Source: Paenibacillus nuruki
GTDB lineage: Bacteria > Bacillota > Bacilli > Paenibacillales > Paenibacillaceae
Direction of reading: 5' to 3'
NCBI RefSeq assembly: GCF_001721045.1
Contig: NZ_MDER01000031.1
Coordinates: 124,001 to 188,000 of the forward strand
Length of the DNA stretch: 64,000 nt
Under the pieces are notes generated by a model. It had not been told where the DNA came from, made no database searches, and was given only the letters and a program-made list of their open reading frames with translations. Both the position numbers and the translations under genes were made by a program. Of this stretch, positions 12,947-22,725 are shown one piece after another. The number at the start of each line of letters is the position of its first letter. Within the stretch, counting starts at the first letter, position 1.

Positions 12947-14017
12947 ATGGTTGTGAAAATGGTATTCCGATGGTTTGGAGAACATAATGATACGGTCACA
13001 TTAGAACAGATTCGACAGATTCCCGGAGTTGAAGGGATCGTCTGGGCACTGCATGATGTACCTGTCGGCGAAGTATGGTCGCAAGAGCGAATCCATGAGA
13101 TCCAAGCTACTGCTGATCGTTACGGTCTACATACGCACGTTGTTGAGAGCGTCAACATTCATGAAGATATTAAGCTAGGCTTACCTTCTCGTGATCAGTA
13201 TATTGCCAATTATAAGCAGACGATTATCCATCTAGCAGAAATTGGTGTTCAGGTGATTTGTTATAATTTCATGCCTATTTTCGATTGGTTACGTACCGAT
13301 CTGCACCGCCCTGCGTCAGACGGCTCTACTTCTCTTTTTTATGAAAAAAGCAAAATCGAGCATATTGATCCGTTGGAATTAGTAGCTCAGATCAATGCCA
13401 ATTCTGCATTAACAATGCCCGGCTGGGAGCCTGAACGGTTAGCTCATTTAACTGAATTATTCAAAGCTTATGAAGGATTCACTGAAGATCATTTATGGAG
13501 CAATTTGCAGTACTTTTTAGATGAAATTATTCCGGTTGCTGAAGCAAATGGTATCCAAATGGCGATCCATCCCGATGATCCACCATGGTCGATTTTTGGT
13601 CTACCTCGTATTATTCGTAGCCAAGATAATATCAGACGCTTTTTGAATATGTATAACAGTCCAGCACATGGGATCACTTTGTGCAGTGGCTCATTAGGAG
13701 CGAATCCAGACAACGATATTGTCGCTATGGTACATGAATTTGCGGATCGGATTCCTTTTACCCATTTGCGTAATGTAAAAGTCGAAGAAAATGGCGATTT
13801 CGCTGAAACGTCTCATCGTACACAAGATGGAACTGTCAATCTAACAGGCATTGTACAAGCGTATCACGAAGAAGGATTCACTGGATATTGTCGACCGGAT
13901 CATGGCAGACATATCTGGAATGAAGAATGTCGCCCGGGTTACGGGTTGTATGACCGTGCTTTGGGTATTATGTATCTATGGGGATTATGGGATTCATTTC
14001 AATATAAACGTACTTGA
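12947..14017 (+). CDS. uxuA: Mannonate dehydratase
   Basis: Converts D-mannonate to 2-keto-3-deoxygluconate in glucuronate breakdown. 356 residues, close to the roughly 359-residue Bacillus UxuA, and the N-terminus KMVFRWFGEHNDTVTL is characteristic. Metal-binding His, Cys and Asp residues lie in AIHPDDPPWSIFG, ITLCSGSLGANP and HLRNVKVEENG. An ATG at 12923 is also in frame, but GGAGG at 12938-12942 sets the start at 12947. It pairs with the UxuB-like reductase downstream and sits near the GH52 xylosidase, which suits use of methylglucuronoxylan. Confidence 0.95.
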   Translation: MVVKMVFRWFGEHNDTVTLEQIRQIPGVEGIVWALHDVPVGEVWSQERIHEIQATADRYGLHTHVVESVNIHEDIKLGLPSRDQYIANYKQTIIHLAEIGVQVICYNFMPIFDWLRTDLHRPASDGSTSLFYEKSKIEHIDPLELVAQINANSALTMPGWEPERLAHLTELFKAYEGFTEDHLWSNLQYFLDEIIPVAEANGIQMAIHPDDPPWSIFGLPRIIRSQDNIRRFLNMYNSPAHGITLCSGSLGANPDNDIVAMVHEFADRIPFTHLRNVKVEENGDFAETSHRTQDGTVNLTGIVQAYHEEGFTGYCRPDHGRHIWNEECRPGYGLYDRALGIMYLWGLWDSFQYKRT

Positions 14018-14064
14018 ATATCCTCACACTCCAAAAAGCACTATTGTGAAAGGAAGGGATAACT

Positions 14065-15120
14065 TTGAGCCAATCTTTTACAGGAAAAGATGATCATCAA
14101 CATCAGCATACAACCGAATTAGAAGCAGATCCATTATTAGCAGCAGATGTCCCTCCTACCGCACCCAAAGCCCCTTCAACAGGGAATGCACTGGTAGACA
14201 AAACATTACGTGAAGTGATCCGTTCTGCTGAAAAAACAGCAGGTGAACCACCTACAGAAACCGAAGAAAATGCACTTCCACTTCACTCTCATCTACGAGG
14301 TAAAGTCGTTGTAATTACAGGTGGAGCAGGTGTATTGTGCCGCTCGATGGCTTATGAATTGGGACGACAAGGTTGTAAAATCGCTATTTTAAATCGTACA
14401 TTAGCCAAAGGTGAAATGGTGGCTGCCGAGATTCGTGATGCAGGTGGTGAAGCGATTGCTGTAGGCTGTGATGTGACCAAAGAAGATAGCGTGATTCTAG
14501 CCGAAGCTACGGTGATGGCTGAATTTGGTGCTTGCGATATTCTGATTAATGGTGCTGGTGGTAATCATCCCGATGCCAATACAACAGAAGAAGCTTTTCG
14601 TGAAGAACATCTGAATGATGTCTCCAAGCAGACTTTTTATGATATTGGACTCAATGGGTTCCGTGATGTATTCGACCTGAATATGATTGGTACATTGATT
14701 CCTACACAAATTTTTTCACGGAATATGATCCACCGTGAAGGTGCCACAGTCATCAATATTTCATCCATGAGTGCCTATTCTCCAATGACCAAAGTACCTG
14801 CTTATAGTGCTGCCAAAGCGGCAATCAATAACTTTACACAATGGTTAGCTGTTCATTTTGCCGATGCAGGCATTCGAATTAATGCGATCGCACCTGGATT
14901 TTTCTTAACCGATCAGAATGCCAAAATGCTCAAACACGAAGATGGTTCGTACAATGAACGTTCTGAGAAAATTATCGCTCATACCCCGATGCGTCGATTC
15001 GGCGAACCCAATGATCTACTAGGAACACTGTTATGGCTTGCTGATTCGCAGGCTTCTGGATTTGTGACCGGAATAACAGTTCCTGTAGATGGTGGATTTA
15101 TGGCGTATTCGGGCGTTTAG
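14065..15120 (+). CDS. uxuB: SDR-family D-mannonate oxidoreductase with N-terminal extension
   Basis: NAD(P)-dependent reductase of the classical short-chain dehydrogenase family, probably interconverting D-fructuronate and D-mannonate (the YjmF-type UxuB), because it follows uxuA by 47 bases. The cofactor motif [12 protein letters not shown] is near residue 92, NGAGGN near 166, and the catalytic Ser and YSAAK near 230-253. At 351 residues it is about 70 longer than the usual 278 or so: the first roughly 75 residues are a His-, Glu-, Ala- and Pro-rich extension with no recognisable fold. The start is a TTG behind AGGAAGGG. Confidence 0.82.
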   Translation: MSQSFTGKDDHQHQHTTELEADPLLAADVPPTAPKAPSTGNALVDKTLREVIRSAEKTAGEPPTETEENALPLHSHLRGKVVVITGGAGVLCRSMAYELGRQGCKIAILNRTLAKGEMVAAEIRDAGGEAIAVGCDVTKEDSVILAEATVMAEFGACDILINGAGGNHPDANTTEEAFREEHLNDVSKQTFYDIGLNGFRDVFDLNMIGTLIPTQIFSRNMIHREGATVINISSMSAYSPMTKVPAYSAAKAAINNFTQWLAVHFADAGIRINAIAPGFFLTDQNAKMLKHEDGSYNERSEKIIAHTPMRRFGEPNDLLGTLLWLADSQASGFVTGITVPVDGGFMAYSGV

Positions 15121-15177
15121 TATTTAACCCTACTATCTACTGCATCCTATATATGTTCATCATATACAAGCACTCAA

Positions 15178-15225
15178 AAAGCCTGTTCTTTATCCCTGTA
15201 TAACCATGGGAAAAGAACAGGCTTT
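15178..15225. terminator. Bidirectional intrinsic terminator
   Basis: A 13-bp inverted repeat (AAAGCCTGTTCTT at 15178-15190 with its complement at 15213-15225) lies between the convergent uxuB-like and MFS genes. Short T/A runs flank both sides, so it can serve both transcripts. Confidence 0.75.
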
Positions 15226-15271
15226 GATCATGTGCGTTAACATTTCACGAATCAGCACTTTGTATCATCTA

Positions 15272-16585
15272 CTATTTTGAAGCCGCCAACTTTTTATCTT
15301 GTACATAACCTTCATAATCTTCTCGGAAAATAGCCCGACTGACAAAGCCCATAACAATAGCAGCAAGGGTTAACAAGCCTGCGAGTAAATACATATTGCT
15401 CATCCCAAATGTATCGGCAAACCAGCTTAACAATAACATCGCTATCGCAAAAGTCAGATTACTAAGTACACTCCATGCAGACATCACATTCGGCGTTTCG
15501 GTAGGAGTTAGATTCTGCTGAATCAGTGTTCGGCGAATCACGCCTGCAATCTGTACAGGTAAGCCGGATAATCCAATCAAGATCAAGGCTATCCACGGCA
15601 CTACATTGTATGCAAAAAATAAGGTGATAATCACATACGCGAGCAAGCTAATTAACATGACTGGAAAAGCATTTTTTTGTAGTTTTTTCACACGGGCGAC
15701 TACAAATATTCCACCTGCAATCGAACCTACAAAAAAGGAAGCATTCATAAATCCCCACCAGCGTGCATCTTGATGTAACACCTGTACCACAAAAGCCAGT
15801 ACAAATGCACCGATCCAAGCTGCTCCGCCCAGTGTATCTATATTATCAATAATCGCTAACATTCGAATACGCCGATTGCGTCCCAGTACTTTCCAACCTT
15901 CCGATAATTGCTCCCAACGTGAAGCTGACTGTTGTGCTGGCGATTCAGAGACCACTTCTGTGGCAAGCGTATCCTCATCTGTAATAGCAACCACAGCAGG
16001 TTCTTTACGTGGAGAAGCATAAGGATCTCGGATAAAAGCAGTAAAGATCATCGCTAACAAATAACAAACGGCTGCAATCCACATCGTCGGAATAGCACCA
16101 ATAATCGCCACGATAAGACCACTCAAAGCCCAACCTGCACATTTGATAATCTGATCGCTAATCGACATGAATCCATTTGCTTTCATTAATCCTTCATCAT
16201 AAGCTAATCGTGGAATCAAAGCATTGCGTGCTGGATCTGTCCAACCATCTAGAAAAGACATACCAAACACAATAAGAAAAATAATCACATAAGCAGGAGT
16301 AACTGTACTATTTAAATAAAAAATTAAACTTGCAAATAATACGAACTGCCCGAATTGCGATCCTATTAATATAGAAGTCAGACGATATTTCGATAATACC
16401 AATGGAGCAATCAACCCACTAACAATTTTGGATAACATGCGAAATAAAGGAATCAGTATAGTGGTCACAAGCGAACCTGTAGCGGTAAAAACCAGTGTAA
16501 TCAGACTCAGTAAATAAACAATATCTGCGATATTAGAGACCGTCTGTGTCCCCCATAACATATAAAATGATTTTCTTATCAACAA
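15272..16585 (-). CDS. MFS transporter
   Basis: Membrane transporter of the major facilitator superfamily, 437 residues with about 12 hydrophobic segments and a long polar loop near residues 185-225 between the two six-helix halves. The N-terminus (YMLWGTQTVSNIADIVYLLSL) and the WTDPARNALIPRL segment resemble MFS_3-type efflux carriers. The start is a TTG behind AAAGGAAG. It stands alone between two terminators, so the neighbours do not reveal its substrate. Confidence 0.82.
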   Translation of the reverse strand: MLIRKSFYMLWGTQTVSNIADIVYLLSLITLVFTATGSLVTTILIPLFRMLSKIVSGLIAPLVLSKYRLTSILIGSQFGQFVLFASLIFYLNSTVTPAYVIIFLIVFGMSFLDGWTDPARNALIPRLAYDEGLMKANGFMSISDQIIKCAGWALSGLIVAIIGAIPTMWIAAVCYLLAMIFTAFIRDPYASPRKEPAVVAITDEDTLATEVVSESPAQQSASRWEQLSEGWKVLGRNRRIRMLAIIDNIDTLGGAAWIGAFVLAFVVQVLHQDARWWGFMNASFFVGSIAGGIFVVARVKKLQKNAFPVMLISLLAYVIITLFFAYNVVPWIALILIGLSGLPVQIAGVIRRTLIQQNLTPTETPNVMSAWSVLSNLTFAIAMLLLSWFADTFGMSNMYLLAGLLTLAAIVMGFVSRAIFREDYEGYVQDKKLAASK

Positions 16586-16841
16586 CTTCGCTTCCTTTCA
16601 TATCATATTGTATGTATATTCAATTTTCATTATAAATAATGTATAAAATAAATTTAACTAATTGTAAAAATGTCCATTATTTAGTATATGATTTTCTTTT
16701 TTAATTTGTCAATTTTAAGTATCACAACCATGTGTTATATTATGCTACATTCATAAACGACTTACAAGAACATATTAGACTATTTTACACTTATTTTCTA
16801 TATAAAAATAACGTAATTAAGTAATATAAAGAAATAAAAAA
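16586..16841. other. AT-rich gene-free stretch
   Basis: About 255 bases upstream of the MFS gene, made almost entirely of A and T with many TATAAT-like hexamers. No ORF with a ribosome site, no repeat longer than a few bases and no recognisable RNA motif was found. It presumably holds the leftward MFS promoter, but no single promoter can be picked out. Confidence 0.5.
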
Positions 16842-16872
16842 GACTTTTACTGCTCTGATGGCAGTAAAAGTC
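16842..16872 (-). terminator. Intrinsic terminator of the RNA-repair operon
   Basis: A perfect 12-bp inverted repeat (GACTTTTACTGC at 16842-16853 with its complement at 16861-16872, 7-base loop). On the minus strand it is followed by a run of T, 37 bases after the RtcB stop. Confidence 0.85.
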
Positions 16873-16908
16873 CTTTTTGGTATATCTTAATGATGGTTAA
16901 GCTAGGAA

Positions 16909-18138
16909 TCAATCTTTATACGGATCAAATTCATTCGCACCTGCCATACAGACACCAATCGGTCGAAGTACATGCAGAATATCTAATGTCTCATGATGAG
17001 CATCCAGTACAGTTTGCAATTGACGGTAAGCAAACGGACTTTCATCTGTATCAGCTCCACGCAATTCGACGCCAAAATCATCGACAGCGGCTTTCATCTG
17101 TTCACGGCTAATTTGTCCACCTGAACGTGTACGTGTTTTCCAATTCATTTTCCCTGCGGCTTGTGTACGACTCATGACTCGCCCCGCTCCATGAACTGTA
17201 CTATAGAAGGAATCTTTATTTTCAAGACTATCTTTACCACGCACAATCACCGAGATATCCGCCATACTTCCACCGATAAATCCTAATTGACCTGGCGCTG
17301 AAGGCGTAGCACCTTTACGAATCACAATCGTTTCTTGATCGTTATGCACTTCTTTCCATGCGAAATTATGATGATTATGCACTTCAAAATCAGCTTCTGC
17401 ACCCAACACATTCAGTACTTCTTGAATCACATAATCACGACCTGCATACGCATAACGCCCGGCAAGCTTCATCGCGCGGTAATACATATCTCCTAATTCA
17501 TCATTCATATTCAGCAGTACAGGTGGTTGATCCATATGTTCACCTGGTGCTTTGGCTAAAAATTCTCGTCCTGCCGCTAAATTAAGAAATCCACTAGCCG
17601 TTTTGTGACCGAATCCACGACTTCCAAAATGATTCCCGATCCATAATTTTCCCGTTACCGGTTCAACAAATAGATCGATATAATGATTACCACTGCCTAC
17701 CGTACCTAATTGATTACGAGCTAATTCTTTTAATAGATTATGGGTTTTAAGATCACCTGCTGTTTTGTACACATCCCAATTGGGATCATCGAACAGTTCA
17801 TGATCGACTTTGTTCTTATTATTACGTCCGACTCCGAAAGAAATCGTGTTTGCGATGTGATCCATAATGTTGCTAATATTCGGTAAGACATCTGCCGCCA
17901 TGAGATTGGTACGGACAGCTTTATTGCCACAGGCGATATCATAACCTACACCCGATGGAGAGATTTGTCCATCATAAGCAACGACTCCACCAATCGGTTG
18001 ACTGTATCCTTTATGATGATCCGCCATTAATAATGCTTGAACAACTTGACCCGTTTGCGCACAAGTTACTGCCTGACTCAGTGCACCTGCATCGGGTTCA
18101 CCCCACACTCGTACACCCTCTATCACTTGAAAAGCCAT
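16909..18138 (-). CDS. rtcB: RtcB-family RNA ligase
   Basis: GTP- and Mn-dependent ligase that joins RNA 2',3'-cyclic-phosphate (3'-phosphate) ends to 5'-OH ends. 409 residues, a short RtcB form. Visible motifs are GYDIACGNKAVRTNL (metal Asp and Cys), GTVGSGNHYIDLF, VHNHHNFAW (metal His) and VHGAGRVMSR, which contains the His that receives GMP. The first motif differs slightly from the common GVDIGCGM. AAGGAGAG places the start at 18138 rather than at the GTG at 18147. It is the last gene of a Hen1-Pnkp-RtcB operon, 69 bases after Pnkp, so it probably provides a second ligation chemistry. Confidence 0.92.
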   Translation of the reverse strand: MAFQVIEGVRVWGEPDAGALSQAVTCAQTGQVVQALLMADHHKGYSQPIGGVVAYDGQISPSGVGYDIACGNKAVRTNLMAADVLPNISNIMDHIANTISFGVGRNNKNKVDHELFDDPNWDVYKTAGDLKTHNLLKELARNQLGTVGSGNHYIDLFVEPVTGKLWIGNHFGSRGFGHKTASGFLNLAAGREFLAKAPGEHMDQPPVLLNMNDELGDMYYRAMKLAGRYAYAGRDYVIQEVLNVLGAEADFEVHNHHNFAWKEVHNDQETIVIRKGATPSAPGQLGFIGGSMADISVIVRGKDSLENKDSFYSTVHGAGRVMSRTQAAGKMNWKTRTRSGGQISREQMKAAVDDFGVELRGADTDESPFAYRQLQTVLDAHHETLDILHVLRPIGVCMAGANEFDPYKD

Positions 18139-18207
18139 TGTATTCACTCTCCTTAACTACTTCATTTGAGATAATTTCAATCTATAATTTATGCCTACAA
18201 AAATCAT

Positions 18208-20847
18208 CTATAATCGTGGATCAACCGCATCCGATTCTAACGATAATGCAGCTAATACACATTCATGGATCTGCTCCAGACGATCACGCCTTACAAAACG
18301 TTCTACCGATTCTATACTTAGCGCAAATTCCATCAAAGCATGACGTTCTTTTTTACGCGTTTTACGTTGTTTGAGACGACTTAAGTTATTCGGGTGCAAA
18401 TAATCGATGCCATAGATCATATGCAGATATTTCTGTCCTCGCACTTTGATCGCTGGTTGAATTAACTGTTTGCGATGATGCATTATCATCTTCTCTGGCT
18501 TGATCACAATACCTTCATGTCCGTCTTCTGTTAATTCTTGCCACCATTGTATAACGTCTTGTTCACTATTCTCATCGGTGATCATTTTATACTCTGTCGC
18601 CATAAACCAGTTACTATATTGAGCTAATTCTTCAGCATGCTTCATGTGCCACTCATGTGTCTGATCCATAAAAGCTCCTGTACTATGTGCCAAAATATGA
18701 AAAGGAGCGATCCGTATCCCTTCCATGCCGTCGGTATCCCAACAATACTGCTGGAATGTTTCTCGGAAAATAGTGGCATTTTGCTGTTTGACCGTCCATT
18801 CAGAAATCCAGTCACTCACTGTAGCACCAGTACTTTGAGCTTTGCGTAATTGATTGACGATATAATCTCGATCCATTGTAGCCGCTTCAGAGACATGTCC
18901 ATATTGAGAAGCAATCAACTCACGAGCTTTCAGATTCCATGGCACAATCTCTGTATCCATAAGAACGAAATCGGTCTGATACTTTTCAAAATAACCGGCT
19001 TCTTGTAGTTGCTGTTGTAAAGTTAATAACACTTCACGCTCTAGCTCAGTCTGGAAGAATGATCTGCCTGTCCGTGTATAAATCGTTCCATGAAGAGGTC
19101 TGCCTATATAAGGAATAGCCGCTTGTTCATCACGGAATAGTAATACAATCGCACGACTGCCCATATGCTTTTTCTCAGCGATCATCGTACTCACTTCTTG
19201 CGCACGATAATAAGCGATCGCTTCGGCTGGATGTTCCAGATAATTCTCTGCGACTGCCGCCAATGGAGGTGGTGTCATCGTTGGTGGAATATAGATTAAT
19301 TCTTCTAACGGAATCGTATAATGTGAAATCGTATCTAAAGCTGTTTTGACAAATTCACTGCGTACTTTCACTTCTCCATAAACCTTAGTCTGAACCGTAT
19401 ATCCGTCAATTAGACGTGATAACGAAGGCGGAGCAAATCGTCCTTCTTCCCAGCGAACTAGCGGGCTGTTCGGATCTTGTGCATAATCAGCATACGCTTT
19501 GACACTCATAAAAGTCTGCTCAGGATAACGATATCCTGTTAGCATGCCACCAAATACAGCACCTTGATCAATATTGATCGTCTGATTGACGGTTGTAGGC
19601 TGTGGACGAGGATCATGTCCCCATACAATCCATTCCCCTGATGTATGATCTGCAAACCAGTCTTTACGAATCGGTTTGCCAGCTTCATCTGTTCCATCAA
19701 TATCACCATAACGGCAATAATCATCAATACGTTTGGAATCTTTACCGATGAAATCATCTCGAATCCCGGCATGAGCAACGACTAATCGTTGGACTCCATG
19801 TTGTGTAAAGACTAGATGCGAAGGTGTGGATAACAACATGTCTTTCAATTGTTCTTTTAATATCTTTGTATCTTCTATACCATGAATCGTTTCATATTGT
19901 TGGAATGCTTCAATAATCTGCTCATCCCCATGACTCATTGTTACCTGTCTACCTTCCAAATAACGAGCGATTTTCCAACCATGATTACTATCGACCATCC
20001 ATGCTAACTTCGCGGTCAAATGATTGTACCAAAATATCATTGTCTCCAGCGACTTCGGTCCACGGCTCATAATATCGCCAACAGATACTAACTTGCGTCC
20101 TTCCGGATGACGATATAATCCTGCTGAATCGGCAATATATCCTAAGCGCTCGATCAATTCGATCATTTCATCATAACAACCATGAATATCGCCTATGATA
20201 TCAATCCCTGTTGTCAGTTCGATCAGCATATGGTTAGCAGACCGTTTCCATTGTAAATCTGCATATTTATGCTCTTTGATAATATATACAGAGCTGAATC
20301 CTTCACTTCGCAATCCTTTGATACTTTTTCGGAATTGATGAGCTTGTTGCTTGACCCGTTGTCGTCCTCGTGGATGTTCACGATGTTGATCCCGTTCCAT
20401 CAATGTCTGTTCAGAAATATCCAGTGCAATCAGTATCACAGGCACATGATATCGCTTGCCCAGCGTAATATAGACTGCTCGATCTTCAGGTTGCAAATGT
20501 GTAGCATCAACAATCGTTAATTTATTTAAGCGACAGCGCGCGATTAGTAGATCTTGCATGACTTTAAAAGCTTGATCGGAAATGCGTTTATACTGCTGAT
20601 ACATCACTTCTCCTTCTTCACGAGAAGGTCGCCGCCAATCAATATAATCTGTATCGCCAACCATTTGCCTAAATTGATCAGAGGACAGACTTTCATGCTC
20701 TCGAATATATTGTTGTTGCTTGAGTTGCTCAATTAATGTACTTTTTCCACTGTTGGATGCACCCATTAAGAGCACAATCCCAGCATGAGGAATCGTAATG
20801 ATGCTGGAAGATGAATCACTACGTTCTTCTGTCATTTGCCTGTTCAT
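18208..20847 (-). CDS. pnkp: Polynucleotide kinase-phosphatase-ligase (bacterial Pnkp)
   Basis: End-healing and sealing enzyme for broken RNA, 879 residues, close to the roughly 870 of Clostridium thermocellum Pnkp. Three domains occur in order. The 5'-kinase has P-loop GASNSGKST near residues 30-38. The 2',3'-phosphatase of the calcineurin type has GDIHGCYDEM, GDIMSRGPKS, DSNHGWK, AHAG and WGHDPRP between about 218 and 420. The C-terminal adenylyltransferase/ligase has candidate lysine motif EKKHMGSRAIVLLF near residue 575. The ATG overlaps the Hen1 stop by 4 bases and has AGGAGG upstream, so the two partners are translationally coupled, as expected for a complex. Confidence 0.96.
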   Translation of the reverse strand: MNRQMTEERSDSSSSIITIPHAGIVLLMGASNSGKSTLIEQLKQQQYIREHESLSSDQFRQMVGDTDYIDWRRPSREEGEVMYQQYKRISDQAFKVMQDLLIARCRLNKLTIVDATHLQPEDRAVYITLGKRYHVPVILIALDISEQTLMERDQHREHPRGRQRVKQQAHQFRKSIKGLRSEGFSSVYIIKEHKYADLQWKRSANHMLIELTTGIDIIGDIHGCYDEMIELIERLGYIADSAGLYRHPEGRKLVSVGDIMSRGPKSLETMIFWYNHLTAKLAWMVDSNHGWKIARYLEGRQVTMSHGDEQIIEAFQQYETIHGIEDTKILKEQLKDMLLSTPSHLVFTQHGVQRLVVAHAGIRDDFIGKDSKRIDDYCRYGDIDGTDEAGKPIRKDWFADHTSGEWIVWGHDPRPQPTTVNQTINIDQGAVFGGMLTGYRYPEQTFMSVKAYADYAQDPNSPLVRWEEGRFAPPSLSRLIDGYTVQTKVYGEVKVRSEFVKTALDTISHYTIPLEELIYIPPTMTPPPLAAVAENYLEHPAEAIAYYRAQEVSTMIAEKKHMGSRAIVLLFRDEQAAIPYIGRPLHGTIYTRTGRSFFQTELEREVLLTLQQQLQEAGYFEKYQTDFVLMDTEIVPWNLKARELIASQYGHVSEAATMDRDYIVNQLRKAQSTGATVSDWISEWTVKQQNATIFRETFQQYCWDTDGMEGIRIAPFHILAHSTGAFMDQTHEWHMKHAEELAQYSNWFMATEYKMITDENSEQDVIQWWQELTEDGHEGIVIKPEKMIMHHRKQLIQPAIKVRGQKYLHMIYGIDYLHPNNLSRLKQRKTRKKERHALMEFALSIESVERFVRRDRLEQIHECVLAALSLESDAVDPRL

Positions 20848-22304
20848 AGGTGCTGTCCTCCTATTCTATGAAATACAACCATTTGGGTAGGTTGTCCATA
20901 CTGTTCATGTTTTTCCCCAATACCTGAAAGGGTAAATGTATACGGTCTATCTTGAATCCACTGTGTGCAATATTGCTCCAATTCTGCTCGTGTCCATTCA
21001 AATCGGTGATCGGTATGACGAATCTCATCGTTGCCCATCTGATAGACTTCATTATATTCCCGATTCGGTGTCGTCATGATTAGGGTCTGTGGACGGTAAT
21101 CTGTGAATAACGTGTGGATGACTTGTGGCAATCGGACTTCATTGATATGCTCGATCACTTCACATAAAATGATCACATCTTGATCTACCCAACGTTCATC
21201 ACGGTAAAATAAAGACCCTGTAGTCATCACCGGAATAACATAATCAGTACGTCCTTCTAATTTGGCAAATCGGTCAATCGCTCGTAATTGAGACTGCATC
21301 GAAGGCTCTACCGCCCAGATCTGCTCTACCCCTTCGATCTCTCCAAGACGAACAGACAACTTCCCTTCACCTGCGCCAAAATCAACAATTTGCTTATGCT
21401 GTGGTAATTGGCTAACTTGTTCGACGATTGCCCGATAACGTAATTCATTCAACCGGATCACAGGAGGTTCTGTCTGATTTGGATCATATTGTTTGCCCTG
21501 ATCTTCAGATAGTTCTGACTTCATTTCACTTGCTTCTGCTTGATTTGTGGATAATTCTGTTGATACATTAGTTATATCTTCATTTTTCGCTACTTTTTGT
21601 TCATATTCTTTAATTAACGGAGCAAATCGTAGACTGCGTTTGATAATGAGATCATGCTGTGGATGTGTGGATAACCAGCCTTCGCCGTAACGTTGCAATC
21701 GCTCAATCTCATCGTCGCTAATATAATAATGTTTATAATTATCAAGAACTGGAATCAAAATATATAATTGGCGTAGCATGTGTTGTAATGTCTGTTGCCC
21801 GCTAATCTGGATATGACGTACAGTACTTCTATTTTTGAGATCAAATGAATAATCGATCTCACCACGCTCCATCTGCACTTCATAACCAAGCGGTTGAAAT
21901 AACGATTCAATCACATGATCAGGCAAATCGGAAGCGACTGGACCCAGACTCATGTGTAAAGTAAAAAGATGTTCAACCCAATCTATATAATCCGCTTTGG
22001 GCTTACCGTTAAGTGCTGTACCTAATGCTGGACGTATATAACTACAAAATAAGCTACTCACTACCAATTCACGATCGTTAATATATTGAGTAATATCATA
22101 ATGATCGGGGCTTCCTTTGACCAAATCAATCGGATCAGGGGTCACAAACAACAACACTTCGGTTTCTTCCGGCTGGAAAGACGTATACACCAGTCGTATT
22201 CTTGCACCTTTTTCGGTACGGTCATAAAGATTGTTTGGATTTTTGGCTAATAAATGCGAGATCATACTTGCATGTGTTCCAGTAGCTTTGATTGTTAAAT
22301 ACAT
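20844..22304 (-). CDS. hen1: 3'-terminal RNA ribose 2'-O-methyltransferase Hen1
   Basis: Methylates the 2'-OH of the 3' end of cleaved RNA before Pnkp seals it, so that the repaired site resists the same ribotoxin. 486 residues. The N-terminal half is the bacterial Hen1 domain needed for Pnkp ligase activity (KNPNNLYDRTEKGARIRLVY, RELVVSSLFCSYIRPALGTA). The C-terminal half is the SAM-dependent, Mn-binding methyltransferase (IVDFGAGEGKLSVRLGE, CEVIEHINE, TTPNREYN, HRFEWTRAE). AAGGAGGG places the start at the ATG at 22304, not at the in-frame TTG at 22322. An acidic linker near residues 235-265 joins the halves. Confidence 0.96.
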   Translation of the reverse strand: MYLTIKATGTHASMISHLLAKNPNNLYDRTEKGARIRLVYTSFQPEETEVLLFVTPDPIDLVKGSPDHYDITQYINDRELVVSSLFCSYIRPALGTALNGKPKADYIDWVEHLFTLHMSLGPVASDLPDHVIESLFQPLGYEVQMERGEIDYSFDLKNRSTVRHIQISGQQTLQHMLRQLYILIPVLDNYKHYYISDDEIERLQRYGEGWLSTHPQHDLIIKRSLRFAPLIKEYEQKVAKNEDITNVSTELSTNQAEASEMKSELSEDQGKQYDPNQTEPPVIRLNELRYRAIVEQVSQLPQHKQIVDFGAGEGKLSVRLGEIEGVEQIWAVEPSMQSQLRAIDRFAKLEGRTDYVIPVMTTGSLFYRDERWVDQDVIILCEVIEHINEVRLPQVIHTLFTDYRPQTLIMTTPNREYNEVYQMGNDEIRHTDHRFEWTRAELEQYCTQWIQDRPYTFTLSGIGEKHEQYGQPTQMVVFHRIGGQHL

Positions 22305-22365
22305 ATGTATTCCCTCCTTCAAATTCAGCTTTGTGGTTGTCTGGCTACGATTTCTACATAAAAAA

Positions 22366-22393
22366 AGACCGCAGACTTATTCGTCTACGGTCT
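22366..22393 (-). terminator. Intrinsic terminator in the hen1 leader (candidate attenuator)
   Basis: On the minus strand AGACCGTAGAC pairs with GTCTGCGGTCT (11-bp arms, one mismatch, 6-base loop) and runs straight into seven T. It lies between the leader ORF (ends 22502) and the hen1 ribosome site. No clear promoter was found in the roughly 60 bases between it and hen1, so hen1 expression probably depends on read-through or antitermination. Confidence 0.7.
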
Positions 22394-22501
22394 CGACAGT
22401 GCTATTTACACTGGAATCATTATACGGTAAGACACAACTTGATCGATCTGCCATGTATGAGCTGGCAAAAGGTACAAGCGGTAATCTATAAGCATATGTA
22501 T

Positions 22502-22636
22502 TCAGCAAGAAAACAAATCTTGCGAGGTCCGATCAGAATGATAAGTCGTTATAATACGTATCCAATAATGCTGACTCTGATAACGTGGTTCGTCTGTATA
22601 TAGATCCAATAGCGTCAAATTGGGATTATAACTCAT
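22502..22636 (-). CDS. 44-residue leader ORF upstream of the RNA-repair operon
   Basis: Short ORF starting with ATG behind a strong AAGGAGGT site (spacing 8) and encoding 44 residues that begin MSYNPNLTLLDLYTDEP and end in SQDLFSC. It has no signal peptide, membrane segment or recognised domain, and is rich in Tyr, Thr and Asp. A consensus promoter lies about 90 bases upstream and an intrinsic terminator about 110 bases downstream, before hen1. It may be a regulatory leader peptide or an independent small protein. I do not recognise it. Confidence 0.55.
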   Translation of the reverse strand: MSYNPNLTLLDLYTDEPRYQSQHYWIRIITTYHSDRTSQDLFSC

Positions 22637-22689
22637 CTTCTCGCGACCTCCTTTTCATGTATGGGTATTACCTTATTTTTGTGGTGTAT

Positions 22690-22711
22690 AGAATACATTC
22701 AGGTCTTCCTG
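22690..22711. other. Hairpin at the 5' end of the hen1 leader RNA
   Basis: ATTCAGG and CCTGAAT form a 7-bp stem with an 8-base loop, just downstream of the predicted start of the leader transcript. It may stabilise the RNA or form part of a folded leader. No known riboswitch consensus was recognised. Confidence 0.4.
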
Positions 22712-22725
22712 CCTGAATTGTGACC

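Noticed and set aside
22231-22603. Two overlapping plus-strand ORFs in the hen1 leader region
   Set aside because: They lie antisense to the leader RNA, its terminator and the start of hen1, and lack ribosome sites.
22361-22719. T-box or other known riboswitch in the hen1 leader
   Set aside because: No T-box core (such as GGGTGGNACCGCG) or other recognised aptamer consensus was found on the minus strand.
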